DNA of 40,753 nucleotides from Bacteroidales bacterium. Lineage in GTDB: Bacteria; Bacteroidota; Bacteroidia; Bacteroidales; VadinHA17. The translations under genes were made by a program, and so were the position numbers. The first letter of the stretch is position 1. Each line of letters begins with the position of its first letter. Below, one piece after another: positions 1 through 8,198 of this stretch. The stretch is from the NCBI GenBank assembly GCA_009877105.1, contig WXFD01000057.1, positions 1 through 40,753 of the forward strand. Direction: 5' to 3'. The notes under the pieces were generated by a model that saw nothing but the letters and a program-made list of their open reading frames with translations, did no database searches and was not told the origin of the DNA.

Positions 1-108
1 ATATTAATGCTTAATCGATTTTTTGACGTGTTCGGTATTTACCCATACTCTACCAAAAATCAGAAATATGTCAGAGAACTTATATTATACGGCACTATGG
101 CCGCTTAA
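1..108 (+). CDS. Possible 3' end of a gene entering from the left (weak)
   Basis: The frame starting at base 1 stays open for 35 codons and ends at a TAA at 106-108, giving a tail that ends in LILYGTMAA. The composition is protein-like, but the piece is too short to assign to any family and the rest of the gene would lie outside the window. The interval from 109 to 193 is AT-rich and holds no other gene that I can see. It may equally be non-coding upstream sequence of the next gene. Confidence 0.2.
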   Translation: MLMLNRFFDVFGIYPYSTKNQKYVRELILYGTMAA

Positions 109-193
109 AACTTTAACGAACTATTGTATATAAAAGTAGCTTAATTTTCATTCCTATACGAATTAATGTATTTTTATTCCTGAATCCAGAAAA

Positions 194-1207
194 ATGGGAC
201 CGCTTTATCTTAAATATGACAGGTATATTGAATGCAGGCTGTGTCCTCACAGATGCAAGATCCCTGAGGGGAAAAGCGGCATTTGCGGAGTCAGGAAAAA
301 TACAGGGGACAGGATAGAGCTTATTACATATAATGTCATATCGGGCCACGCACTGGATCCCGTAGAGAAAAAACCGCTATATCATTTTTTCCCCGGACAC
401 AAAATCCTGTCCATCGGTTCATATGGGTGCAACATGAGATGCGATTTTTGCCAGAACTGGCATATTTCCCAGCATCAACAGACAGGTTTCAGGGCAAATA
501 CAAGCATAGACTGTCTTCTTGAGGAAGCCAGGCAGGCTGAGAAGAATATAGGGATAGCCTTCACCTACAATGAACCAATTATATGGTTAGAATTTATGCG
601 CGACACAGCCGTCAGATTCAGGGAAAACGGATTTTTTACCGTAATGGTTAGCAACGGATACGTTAATACCGGGCCGCTGAATGAAATAACCGGCTTCATC
701 GATGCATTCAATATCGATCTGAAGGCGTTTAATGAAACATTTTATAAGAAGCTTACCGGGGCCGATCTGGAAAATGTCAGAGAGAGTCTTCGCTTCATTG
801 CAAAAAAAGAAAAGCACCTGGAAATTACAACCCTGATCATTCCGGGAAGGAACGACAGTCCGGAGGAAATGAGAAACCAGGTAAAATGGATCGCCGGTGA
901 GCTGGGAGAGGATGTCCCGTTGCACCTGAGCAGGTATTTTCCGATGTACAGGAGGCAGGATCCGGCAACTCCAAAATCCACGCTTGACAGCCTGCATGAA
1001 ATTGCATCGAGATATCTCAAATATGTTTACCTGGGCAACACCGATTCATCATCCGGGCAGGATACCAGGTGTCCGAAATGCGGAATAACGGTAACCAAAA
1101 GAATCGGATACGGTATCAGGTTGCTGAACCTCAGCAATGAAGGTAATTGCCTTGGGTGCGGCACCACAGTATACCGGAATTTCACTTTTTCGGGGCCAAA
1201 CCACTGA
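194..1207 (+). CDS. amrS: AmmeMemoRadiSam-system radical SAM enzyme (AmrS-like)
   Basis: A 337-residue radical SAM protein related to pyruvate formate-lyase activating enzymes. The [4Fe-4S]/SAM motif is C79-x3-C83-x2-C86 (CNMRCDFC). An N-terminal cysteine cluster (CRLCPHRC, then CGVR) and a C-terminal CPKC/CLGC zinc-ribbon-like pair are typical of the AmrS group. The usual partners, the AMMECR1 and Memo domain proteins, are not next to it here, so the system assignment rests on the protein alone. Its reaction is not established. The start at 194 is the only ATG after the in-frame stop at 164, and there is no strong ribosome site, as is usual in Bacteroidota. Its last 26 bases overlap the end of the convergent downstream gene. 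Confidence 0.85.
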   Translation: MGPLYLKYDRYIECRLCPHRCKIPEGKSGICGVRKNTGDRIELITYNVISGHALDPVEKKPLYHFFPGHKILSIGSYGCNMRCDFCQNWHISQHQQTGFRANTSIDCLLEEARQAEKNIGIAFTYNEPIIWLEFMRDTAVRFRENGFFTVMVSNGYVNTGPLNEITGFIDAFNIDLKAFNETFYKKLTGADLENVRESLRFIAKKEKHLEITTLIIPGRNDSPEEMRNQVKWIAGELGEDVPLHLSRYFPMYRRQDPATPKSTLDSLHEIASRYLKYVYLGNTDSSSGQDTRCPKCGITVTKRIGYGIRLLNLSNEGNCLGCGTTVYRNFTFSGPNH

Positions 1208-1472
1208 GCCGCGTACAAAGACTGTCGATACCGGTGTAAAGATCTTTTGTCACATTTCTGAAATGGTTCCTGATAACTGCAGGATCATCACCTTTTACAG
1301 GATTGTTTACCCGTTTTATCAGGTCGTTTCTCAGGCAAACGGCATCCGAAATTATCCCGGCAACCTCATCAGCCTTTTCATCCTGATGAAGACGGCCAAA
1401 CGAAAAGCAATCGGAGATAACCTCAAAAACAAGATAGTCAATATCCTTTTTAAGTCTTCTTACACTGGGCAT
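1182..1472 (-). CDS. Small conserved hypothetical protein
   Basis: A 96-residue, largely helical, soluble protein without a signal peptide or membrane segment. It resembles a family of roughly 95-residue hypothetical proteins common in Bacteroidota: a charged N-terminus leading into IDYLVFEV, then a central DAVCLRNDLIKRVN segment. I know of no function. It lies 62 bp downstream of the aminotransferase gene on the same strand, so the two may be co-transcribed. Its 3' end overlaps the amrS 3' end by 26 bp in convergent orientation. Confidence 0.7.
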   Translation of the reverse strand: MPSVRRLKKDIDYLVFEVISDCFSFGRLHQDEKADEVAGIISDAVCLRNDLIKRVNNPVKGDDPAVIRNHFRNVTKDLYTGIDSLCTRLSGLAPKK

Positions 1473-1534
1473 ACAGTTGTTTTTAATAATTAAAGGTCAA
1501 AGATAAAAAAAGAATTGGAGATCACTGCCTGTCG

Positions 1535-2365
1535 TCAGGCGCCCGATATAAATCTGCGTATGCTTTCCTCAGTTTTTTCAAGATATGACATCCTAAGTTT
1601 TCCGATGAGAGGAATATCGGTTTGGAAGTATACATCCCCAATACAACAGAAAGGCAGGACCATAGGTGAAGTTCCGGTCATAAACACTGCATCAAATTCG
1701 CTGATGGAATCTGCAGGAATGCACCGGAACACAACAGCTTTCTTGAGCTCCCTGCAGATCTCCAGGATATATTTCCTGGTAATCCCGTTCAATACCGTTT
1801 CGTCAGGAGCCGTTGTCAGGGTTTCTCCTTTCAGGAAAAAAATATTCGATCTGCTGCCTTCCGTTATGCAGCCATTTTCATTCACCAGCAAGGCTTCATA
1901 TCCACCTTCCAGTATAAGCCGGTGAAAAATTGACGACCTGAGCTTATGATTAATGACCTTGGTTTCCGGTTCTTTTCTTTCCGCACGGAACAATATACCT
2001 TTAACACCTTTAATATATTGTTCTTCCGAAGGATATACTGGTTCTATGAAATAGAGAAGATAGTTTTCGATCCCTTTATTATAATTAAAAACTATTTTCA
2101 GGTTGATCTCTTTCTTTTTTTCAGTTTTGGAAAGATTTATGAAATCCTTTATGAGCATCTGCCTGTCTGCCAGCAGGCTCTTATTCCCGATTCTGGCGCT
2201 TGCCTCGAGACGATCCATATGATCACTGAAGAAGACCGGATTACCCTTTACGATCCTGATCACCTCATAAACTGAGTCGCCTTCATACACCATTGAATTA
2301 TCAAACAATTCTGCAGGCATGAGTGAACCATTCAGGACAAATTTTCTGCCGAAACATTCGTTCAT
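1535..2365 (-). CDS. Class IV aminotransferase / aminodeoxychorismate lyase-like PLP enzyme
   Basis: A 276-residue PLP enzyme of fold type IV, the group of branched-chain and D-amino acid aminotransferases and 4-amino-4-deoxychorismate lyase. Visible landmarks are the N-terminal segment ending DSVYEVIRI, the likely PLP lysine K141 in NHKLRSS, and the cofactor signature TEGSRSNIFF near residue 168. The length fits the family. Substrate cannot be told from sequence; the short form and lack of branched-chain context leave a pabC-like role possible. A TAATTTTG element, matching the Bacteroidota -7 consensus, lies on the minus strand at 2386-2393, about 15 nt before the probable transcript start-to-ATG interval ends. 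Confidence 0.85.
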   Translation of the reverse strand: MNECFGRKFVLNGSLMPAELFDNSMVYEGDSVYEVIRIVKGNPVFFSDHMDRLEASARIGNKSLLADRQMLIKDFINLSKTEKKKEINLKIVFNYNKGIENYLLYFIEPVYPSEEQYIKGVKGILFRAERKEPETKVINHKLRSSIFHRLILEGGYEALLVNENGCITEGSRSNIFFLKGETLTTAPDETVLNGITRKYILEICRELKKAVVFRCIPADSISEFDAVFMTGTSPMVLPFCCIGDVYFQTDIPLIGKLRMSYLEKTEESIRRFISGA

Positions 2366-2462
2366 AACTGATAATTATAGTAATACAAAATTAATATATT
2401 GGAGATATTGTGCCGCTATTTCTCCATATCTTAGCAGTTTCACAGCTGAATCGATACGAAAT

Positions 2463-3833
2463 ATGTATGCAATTGTCGACATAGAAACAACAGGAGGCAG
2501 TGCAAAGAATGAAAGAATAACGGAAATTGCCATTTATCAGCACGACGGATCGAAGATCACTGATGAATTCATCTCGCTGGTTAACCCTGAGAGGAATATC
2601 CCTTATTATATTACCAGTCTGACCGGGATTACAAATGAGATGGTAAATGAGGCTCCGAGGTTTTTTGAGATAGCAAAAAAGATAATTGAATTTACCGGTG
2701 GCCGGATCATCGTTGCTCATAATGCAAAGTTTGACTATTCGTTTTTAAGGCAGGAATTCAGTTCATTGGGATATAATTTCAGGAGACAGGTACTGGACAC
2801 TGTCAGCCTGAGTCGCAAGCTGATACCGGGGTATGAATCATACAATCTCGGCAGCATATGCCGGCACATTGGCATTGAGATCAACGGAAGACATCGTGCA
2901 GCCGGGGATGCCATGGCAACTGCAAGGCTGTTTGAAAGACTTATCGAGATTGACAGGGAACTGACCGGAAAGTCGTCCCGGCTCATCAGCAACACGAAAA
3001 TCTCAAAGCTGAATTCCAGCCTCGACACTTCAAAACTTGATAAAACCCCTGAAGAAACAGGGATATATTATTTTTACAATGAGCGCGGCGACCTTATTTA
3101 TATTGGTAAAAGCCGCAACATAAAACAAAGGATAGCGACACACCTTTCAAACAACACTTCAGAGCGGAGCATGGCAATACGGGATAAAATAGCTGATTTC
3201 AGCTGGGAAATAACAGGAAGTGAGCTTATTGCCCTTATAAAGGAATCATATGAGATCAAATACAATAAACCGGTTTACAACAAAGCCCAGCGCAACACGG
3301 AACAGCGCTGGGGGATTTTCTGTTTCAGGGATGATAAGGAATACATGAATTTTTCAGCAGGCAGAATAGCCGGAAACGACATTCCTGTTGCGATTTTTGC
3401 CTCAAAGGAAAGGGCAAGATCCAGACTTGCCGAACTGGTCGTGAAGTACGGATTGTGCCAGAAACTCACAGGGCTGTACAATACATCCGGCCCGTGCTTC
3501 CACTACCATGTAGGCGTATGCCGGGGTGCCTGCTGTGGAAAAGAACCGGCAGCCAGTTATAACGAACGTGCAAAAAAGGCTTCCGAGGAGTTTGTATTCA
3601 GCCGGAAGAATTACTTCATAATCGACAGGGGCAGAAGTTCAGATGAACGCAGTGCAGTTAAGATCGTTAATGGTCGTTTTACCGGTTACGGATATTTCAA
3701 TATAAACGAAATGGGATTCGGACTGACCGCCCTGCATGACTGCATCATGGATTGCCAGGATAACCGCGACATTCAGCTCATTCTGAAACAATATCTGAGA
3801 GGTTATAAAGTTGATAGGATTATCGAGTTCTGA
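2463..3833 (+). CDS. DnaQ-like 3'-5' exonuclease fused to a GIY-YIG / UvrC-like module
   Basis: A 456-residue two-domain nuclease. Residues 1-165 form a DEDDh exonuclease like the DNA polymerase III epsilon subunit: D6 and E8 in DIETTG, D91 in HNAKFDYSF, and H144 and D149 in HRAAGDA. Residues 195-275 carry a GIY-YIG endonuclease domain (GIYYF at 200, LIYIGKSRN at 211), followed by a cysteine-containing tail (CFHYHVGVCRGACCG) resembling UvrC. Related DnaQ-UvrC/Cho-like fusions are known in other bacteria and are thought to act in excision repair; the biological role here is inferred. I chose ATG 2463 because the exonuclease fold begins immediately there; an upstream in-frame ATG at 2319 would run into the divergent aminotransferase gene. 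Confidence 0.85.
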   Translation: MYAIVDIETTGGSAKNERITEIAIYQHDGSKITDEFISLVNPERNIPYYITSLTGITNEMVNEAPRFFEIAKKIIEFTGGRIIVAHNAKFDYSFLRQEFSSLGYNFRRQVLDTVSLSRKLIPGYESYNLGSICRHIGIEINGRHRAAGDAMATARLFERLIEIDRELTGKSSRLISNTKISKLNSSLDTSKLDKTPEETGIYYFYNERGDLIYIGKSRNIKQRIATHLSNNTSERSMAIRDKIADFSWEITGSELIALIKESYEIKYNKPVYNKAQRNTEQRWGIFCFRDDKEYMNFSAGRIAGNDIPVAIFASKERARSRLAELVVKYGLCQKLTGLYNTSGPCFHYHVGVCRGACCGKEPAASYNERAKKASEEFVFSRKNYFIIDRGRSSDERSAVKIVNGRFTGYGYFNINEMGFGLTALHDCIMDCQDNRDIQLILKQYLRGYKVDRIIEF

Positions 3834-3869
3834 CCATCGTTTGGTTAACATTTTAATATTTTCAACATA

Positions 3870-4520
3870 ATGCCTGTTTTTAAGAGAACTACAAAAAACC
3901 TCATTCTCAAAATAGATGAGTTTTTCGATAATGTCGACCTCGGCCTGCTGGTATTCAGGGAAGCAGTAAAGGATTATCTTCAAAAGGACATGGAAGCATT
4001 TGAAAGGCATGTTCAAAAGGTCGGATCCCTTGAAAGCACTGCCGACAGGCTGCAACGTTCAATTGAGAATGAGATGATAACCCATTCAATTCTGCCGCAG
4101 CACAGGGGCGAGGTAATAACGCTCATAGACGTAATGGATGAAATACTTGATACCATAAAGTCGTCACTTGATGAGTTCAGCATTGAATTACCAGATATTC
4201 CCCCGTCACTGAACCGCGATTTTCTCAACATAACCGAAGCCTCGGTATCAGCAGGGGAGGAACTGGTTCCGGCTGCAAGAGCATATTTCAAGGCACCTTA
4301 TACGGTTCGGGAGAAGCTGTTAAAAGTTTATTACTTTGAAAGCGAGACGGACAAAATAACAAAAAGCACTAAGAAAATTATCTTCCAGGAAATGAAAGAA
4401 CTTGAATTGGCGCATAAGAACCATCTGAGATATATTATCAACCGCATCGGGGATATTTCGGACAATGCCCAGAAAGCTGCAGATCTGTTGTCTGCGATGT
4501 CAATTAAAATATTGATGTAA
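3870..4520 (+). CDS. DUF47 / PhoU-like phosphate transport regulator
   Basis: A 216-residue all-helical cytoplasmic protein of the DUF47 (PhoU-related) family. It opens with MPVFKRTTKNLILKIDEFFD and carries long amphipathic helices rich in Glu and Lys. These proteins are typically encoded directly upstream of PiT phosphate transporters and are thought to control them; the neighbour downstream is such a transporter, 143 bp away. The start ATG lies 36 bp after the preceding nuclease gene and has no strong Shine-Dalgarno sequence. Confidence 0.87.
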   Translation: MPVFKRTTKNLILKIDEFFDNVDLGLLVFREAVKDYLQKDMEAFERHVQKVGSLESTADRLQRSIENEMITHSILPQHRGEVITLIDVMDEILDTIKSSLDEFSIELPDIPPSLNRDFLNITEASVSAGEELVPAARAYFKAPYTVREKLLKVYYFESETDKITKSTKKIIFQEMKELELAHKNHLRYIINRIGDISDNAQKAADLLSAMSIKILM

Positions 4521-4663
4521 TTGTGTTAAAAGGATTCGAAGCCGGATTCAGCTTTCGGGACCATTGGGTTCTGTTAAATTAAATATATACGGCAGGCAAA
4601 GATGGAAACGTTCAGCGTTAATTGCATGAAGGAAACCATAAATCTGAGAATTACAACCGGAGC

Positions 4664-5905
4664 ATGATAATACTGTTTCTGACAAGCGGACTTTTCCTTG
4701 GATGGTCACTTGGGGCCAATGATGCCGCCAATGTCTTTGGATCAGCAGTTGGATCAAAAATGATCAGTTTCTGGAAGGCAGCGATCATTGCCTCCGTATT
4801 CGTTATTCTGGGTGCAGTGTTTCAGGGGTCCGGGACATCGGAAACCCTCAGCAAACTTGGGGCAGTGAATGCACTTGGAGGATCGTTCACGGTGGCTCTT
4901 GCCGCAGCAGTCACAGTATATCTGATGGTGAAATTTTCCATCCCCGTATCTTCCACCCAGTCTATTGTAGGAGCAATCATCGGCTGGAACCTCTTTACAG
5001 GCAATACAACCGACAGATCAGTTCTTACACAGATTGTAACGACCTGGGTAGCCGGACCTGTTCTGGGCGCCATTTTTGCAGTGATACTGGTCAGTATCCT
5101 GATGAAGATAAAGAAAAAGGCCGGGATCCACCTGATCCGGTTTGAGTCCTACATAAGGACCAGCCTTATCATTGCTGGAGCATTCGGAGCATACAGCCTG
5201 GGCGCTAACAATATAGCAAATGTCATGGGTGTATTCGTTCCTGCATTTAACCTGCAGGAACTCAGCTTTGGATTTTTCACCCTGTCTTCCCCCCAACAAC
5301 TGTTTCTTCTCGGCGGGCTGGCAATTGCCGCCGGCATTCTCTCCTATTCCGGCAAAGTGATGCAGGTAGTGGGAAGCAGCATTGTGGAACTGTCGTCTGA
5401 AGCTGCCCTCGTTGTTGTTCTTTCACAGGGGATTGTTTTATTCCTGTTTTCTTCTTCGGGGATTTCCGAATTCCTGAAAAATAACGGGCTTTTCCCCCTC
5501 CCCCTTGTCCCGGTTTCAAGCACACAGGTGGTAATTGGAAGTATAATCGGCATCGGATTTTACAAAGGAGCAAGAAACATAAATTTCAGACTGCTTGGGA
5601 GTATAGGTGCAGGCTGGCTGATAACACCCGTATTTTCCGGCTTGCTTGCCTGCCTGACCTTGTATTTTGTTAAAAATGTTTTCAGTGTTGACGTTGGAAG
5701 CCGCAATAGTACTGGTACGATTTCAGGAATTACTGAAGGTTCAGCAAATATCAGTGATGCAAGTGCATCGGGGATACTCGGATATTTCATCATCGGTGTT
5801 TTGATCGTAGGGGTAATTTCACTGCTGCTGTATTATATACTTGAGAGAAAAAAGAAAATCGAGTTTCAGAGATCTGAAGAGAAATTCTGGAAGTACCTCA
5901 AATAG
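4664..5905 (+). CDS. PiT-family inorganic phosphate permease
   Basis: A 413-residue polytopic inner-membrane protein that imports inorganic phosphate, normally with a proton or cation. Both halves of the inverted duplication carry the PiT signature: SLGANDAANVFGSAVGS near residue 15 and SLGANNIANVMGVF near residue 180. About ten to eleven hydrophobic segments are present, with a charged cytoplasmic tail (ERKKKIEFQRSEEKFWKYLK). The frame is open upstream to a TTG at 4622, but ATG 4664 starts directly at the first membrane segment as in relatives. It forms a phosphate-uptake pair with the DUF47 gene upstream. Confidence 0.9.
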   Translation: MIILFLTSGLFLGWSLGANDAANVFGSAVGSKMISFWKAAIIASVFVILGAVFQGSGTSETLSKLGAVNALGGSFTVALAAAVTVYLMVKFSIPVSSTQSIVGAIIGWNLFTGNTTDRSVLTQIVTTWVAGPVLGAIFAVILVSILMKIKKKAGIHLIRFESYIRTSLIIAGAFGAYSLGANNIANVMGVFVPAFNLQELSFGFFTLSSPQQLFLLGGLAIAAGILSYSGKVMQVVGSSIVELSSEAALVVVLSQGIVLFLFSSSGISEFLKNNGLFPLPLVPVSSTQVVIGSIIGIGFYKGARNINFRLLGSIGAGWLITPVFSGLLACLTLYFVKNVFSVDVGSRNSTGTISGITEGSANISDASASGILGYFIIGVLIVGVISLLLYYILERKKKIEFQRSEEKFWKYLK

Positions 5906-6074
5906 GATTGGAGCCGGGACAGACAAAACCATCAGATTGAATAAGTTAGGGATAAATATGAATCACATTGGAAAGTAACGGCAAACTCACGTGTGCAGAT
6001 TACCGGTGGCAGCTTCATTATTCAGGACAGGATCGTGTGGCTGTACCGGGACAGGTTTTAACTGAATAAGAAAT

Positions 6075-6779
6075 ATGAACACTATTATTGAAGAGATCAG
6101 GCAGGAACTGGTCCGACATTCAGAGGAAGCGCACAGGCTCTCAGCCAGGGGATTTTTCAGGGAAGAAGTCAGATTATACGGAGTAAAGTCGGCTGAAGTG
6201 ACAGGCATAGCAAAAAGGATTTTCAAAAATCTGACCAATAAAAGCAAGGATAATATATTCAGTCATTGTGAAGAGCTCTGGAAATCGGGAATGCTGGAGG
6301 AATCATTTATCGCGTGCAACTGGTCATATAACGTCAGAACAGAGTTTGAACCATCTGATATTGAAATATTCGGCTACTGGGTTGACAGATATATATCCAA
6401 CTGGGCCTCGTGCGATACTTTTTGCAACCACACTGTTGGAGCGCTTGTGGAAATGTTTCCGCAATCAATCAGGATACTCAAAAAGTGGACAGGATCAGCT
6501 AACCGCTGGATGCGGCGAGCTTCAGCCGTGTCCCTGATCATTCCTGCCAGGAAGGGATTGTACCTTGAAGAGATATTTGAGATTGCCGATATCCTCCTTT
6601 TGGATAAGGATGATATGGTGCAGAAAGGATATGGCTGGATGTTAAAATCTGCGAGTCATCTTCATAAGATGGAAGTATTTGATTATGTTTACAGGAATAA
6701 GGGAATCATGCCCCGCACCTCCCTGAGGTATGCAATTGAAAAAATGCCTCGGGAACTGAGGATTAAAGCGATGGAATAA
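6075..6779 (+). CDS. AlkD-like DNA alkylation repair protein
   Basis: A 234-residue HEAT-like helical repeat protein of the AlkD glycosylase family, which excises N3- and N7-alkylated purines. Family landmarks are the N-terminal YGVKSAEVTGIAK segment, the WVDRYISNWASCDTFCNH segment with its Trp-Asp pair, and RWMRRASAVSLI. The length fits. The 169 bp upstream (5906-6074) hold no gene; a 9-base motif, CCGGGACAG, occurs twice there. The following peptidase gene starts 32 bp downstream, so the three genes from here to 9887 may be one transcription unit. Confidence 0.87.
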   Translation: MNTIIEEIRQELVRHSEEAHRLSARGFFREEVRLYGVKSAEVTGIAKRIFKNLTNKSKDNIFSHCEELWKSGMLEESFIACNWSYNVRTEFEPSDIEIFGYWVDRYISNWASCDTFCNHTVGALVEMFPQSIRILKKWTGSANRWMRRASAVSLIIPARKGLYLEEIFEIADILLLDKDDMVQKGYGWMLKSASHLHKMEVFDYVYRNKGIMPRTSLRYAIEKMPRELRIKAME

Positions 6780-6811
6780 TCAAGGGAATAATCTGGAGAA
6801 TCCGGGATACT

Positions 6812-8182
6812 ATGAAGGCGAATCTTTCAATATTCCTGATAATACTTGGCTCAACTAACATCTTTTGCCAGAAAAATAATATGAATGAGTTGATTTTCAA
6901 ATCAGTAAGCGAGATAATCGGACATTATCACAAGATCTACACTGATCTTCACATGAACCCTGAGCTTTCAATGATGGAGAAAAGGACCTCTGCAATAATG
7001 GCAGACAATCTTGAAAAGCTTGGTTTTGAGACTACACGCGGGATTGGCGGTCACGGAGTTGCCGGGATTTTCGTTAACGGCAATGGAAAGACGGTGATGT
7101 TGCGTACGGATATGGATGCTTTGCCGGTAAAAGAAACGACAGGGCTTCCTTATGCCAGTACCGTTGTAATGAAAGATATGAATGGCAGGGAAACCCCTGT
7201 AATGCATGCCTGCGGGCATGATCTGCACATGTCGGTCTGGCTCGGCACCCTGCAAACCCTGATCAGGATGAAAGATCATTGGAGCGGTACATTATTGGCT
7301 GTGGCCCAGCCTGCAGAAGAAGGTATGAGGGGTGCTGAGGCAATGCTTAGGGATAATCTCTATTCCAGGCTCCGGGTACCCGACTGTGCACTGTGCTATC
7401 ATGTAAGTGCAGATTTGCCTGCCGGCAGTATAGGTTATTTCCCGGGTCCGATTTTTGCAGGCGTCAGCTCGGCTCAGATTACTGTTTACGGTATTGGAGG
7501 GCATGGAGCCATGCCCCACAACACTATTGACCCTGTTGTTATTGCAGCCCGTATCATTCTTGATATCCAAACAATTGTGAGCCGGGAGATAAATCCGGTA
7601 AAACCTGCCGTCATTACTGTCGGAGCAATAAATGGAGGAACCAGAGCCAATGTAATTCCCGATGAAGTAAAAATGCTGCTGACGATAAGATATTTTGAAG
7701 AGAGCGTATTGAATACCATCAGGGAATCGCTGATTAATATTACCCGCGGCGCGGGGATAGCAGCAGGTCTCCCGGAAGATAAAATGCCTCTCGTTACTTT
7801 CAGCAGTGAAGCCGATCTGCCTGTGTCAAATGACCCTCAACTGGTGATGAACTGCGTCCGGTCAATGAGTGATATTCTCGGTGGAAAAAACCTTACAGAG
7901 GTTGAACCGGCAACGGTTGCAGAGGATTTCGGGAAATATGGACAGACAGCAGAAAAAGTGCCCATTGCACTTTTCTGGCTGGGAGGGGTAAACAGGCAGA
8001 AGTATGATGAGCATATTGCCAGTGCGAATCCTCTTCCTTCACTTCACAATTCGTCTTTTGCTCCTGATTTTGAGCCTGCATTCACAGCAGGGGTTGCAGC
8101 AATGACAAAATCAGTGATCGATATTCTCTCAAACAAGGCAGACAGCCGGCAGAAAAAAACAGACCGGTATTCTGAAAAGTAA
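6812..8182 (+). CDS. Exported M20 family amidohydrolase / peptidase
   Basis: A 456-residue zinc-dependent hydrolase of the M20D type (hippurate hydrolase, aminoacylase and related enzymes). A short signal peptide (about residues 1-20, ending NIFCQ) suggests periplasmic or lipid-anchored location; the Cys before Gln could be a lipoprotein cysteine. Metal-binding residues appear in HACGHD (residues 132-137), the catalytic glutamate pair is E169-E170 in QPAEEG, and the dimerisation/metal segment reads GIGGHGAMPHNTIDP. It is followed after 16 bp by gamma-glutamyltransferase, which suggests joint turnover of peptides or N-acylated amino acids outside the cytoplasm. Confidence 0.9.
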   Translation: MKANLSIFLIILGSTNIFCQKNNMNELIFKSVSEIIGHYHKIYTDLHMNPELSMMEKRTSAIMADNLEKLGFETTRGIGGHGVAGIFVNGNGKTVMLRTDMDALPVKETTGLPYASTVVMKDMNGRETPVMHACGHDLHMSVWLGTLQTLIRMKDHWSGTLLAVAQPAEEGMRGAEAMLRDNLYSRLRVPDCALCYHVSADLPAGSIGYFPGPIFAGVSSAQITVYGIGGHGAMPHNTIDPVVIAARIILDIQTIVSREINPVKPAVITVGAINGGTRANVIPDEVKMLLTIRYFEESVLNTIRESLINITRGAGIAAGLPEDKMPLVTFSSEADLPVSNDPQLVMNCVRSMSDILGGKNLTEVEPATVAEDFGKYGQTAEKVPIALFWLGGVNRQKYDEHIASANPLPSLHNSSFAPDFEPAFTAGVAAMTKSVIDILSNKADSRQKKTDRYSEK

Positions 8183-8198
8183 ACACAAACAGACTACA

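Noticed and set aside
2319..2462. N-terminal extension of the exonuclease gene
   Set aside because: The extra 48 residues look unlike the family and overlap the divergent aminotransferase coding sequence.
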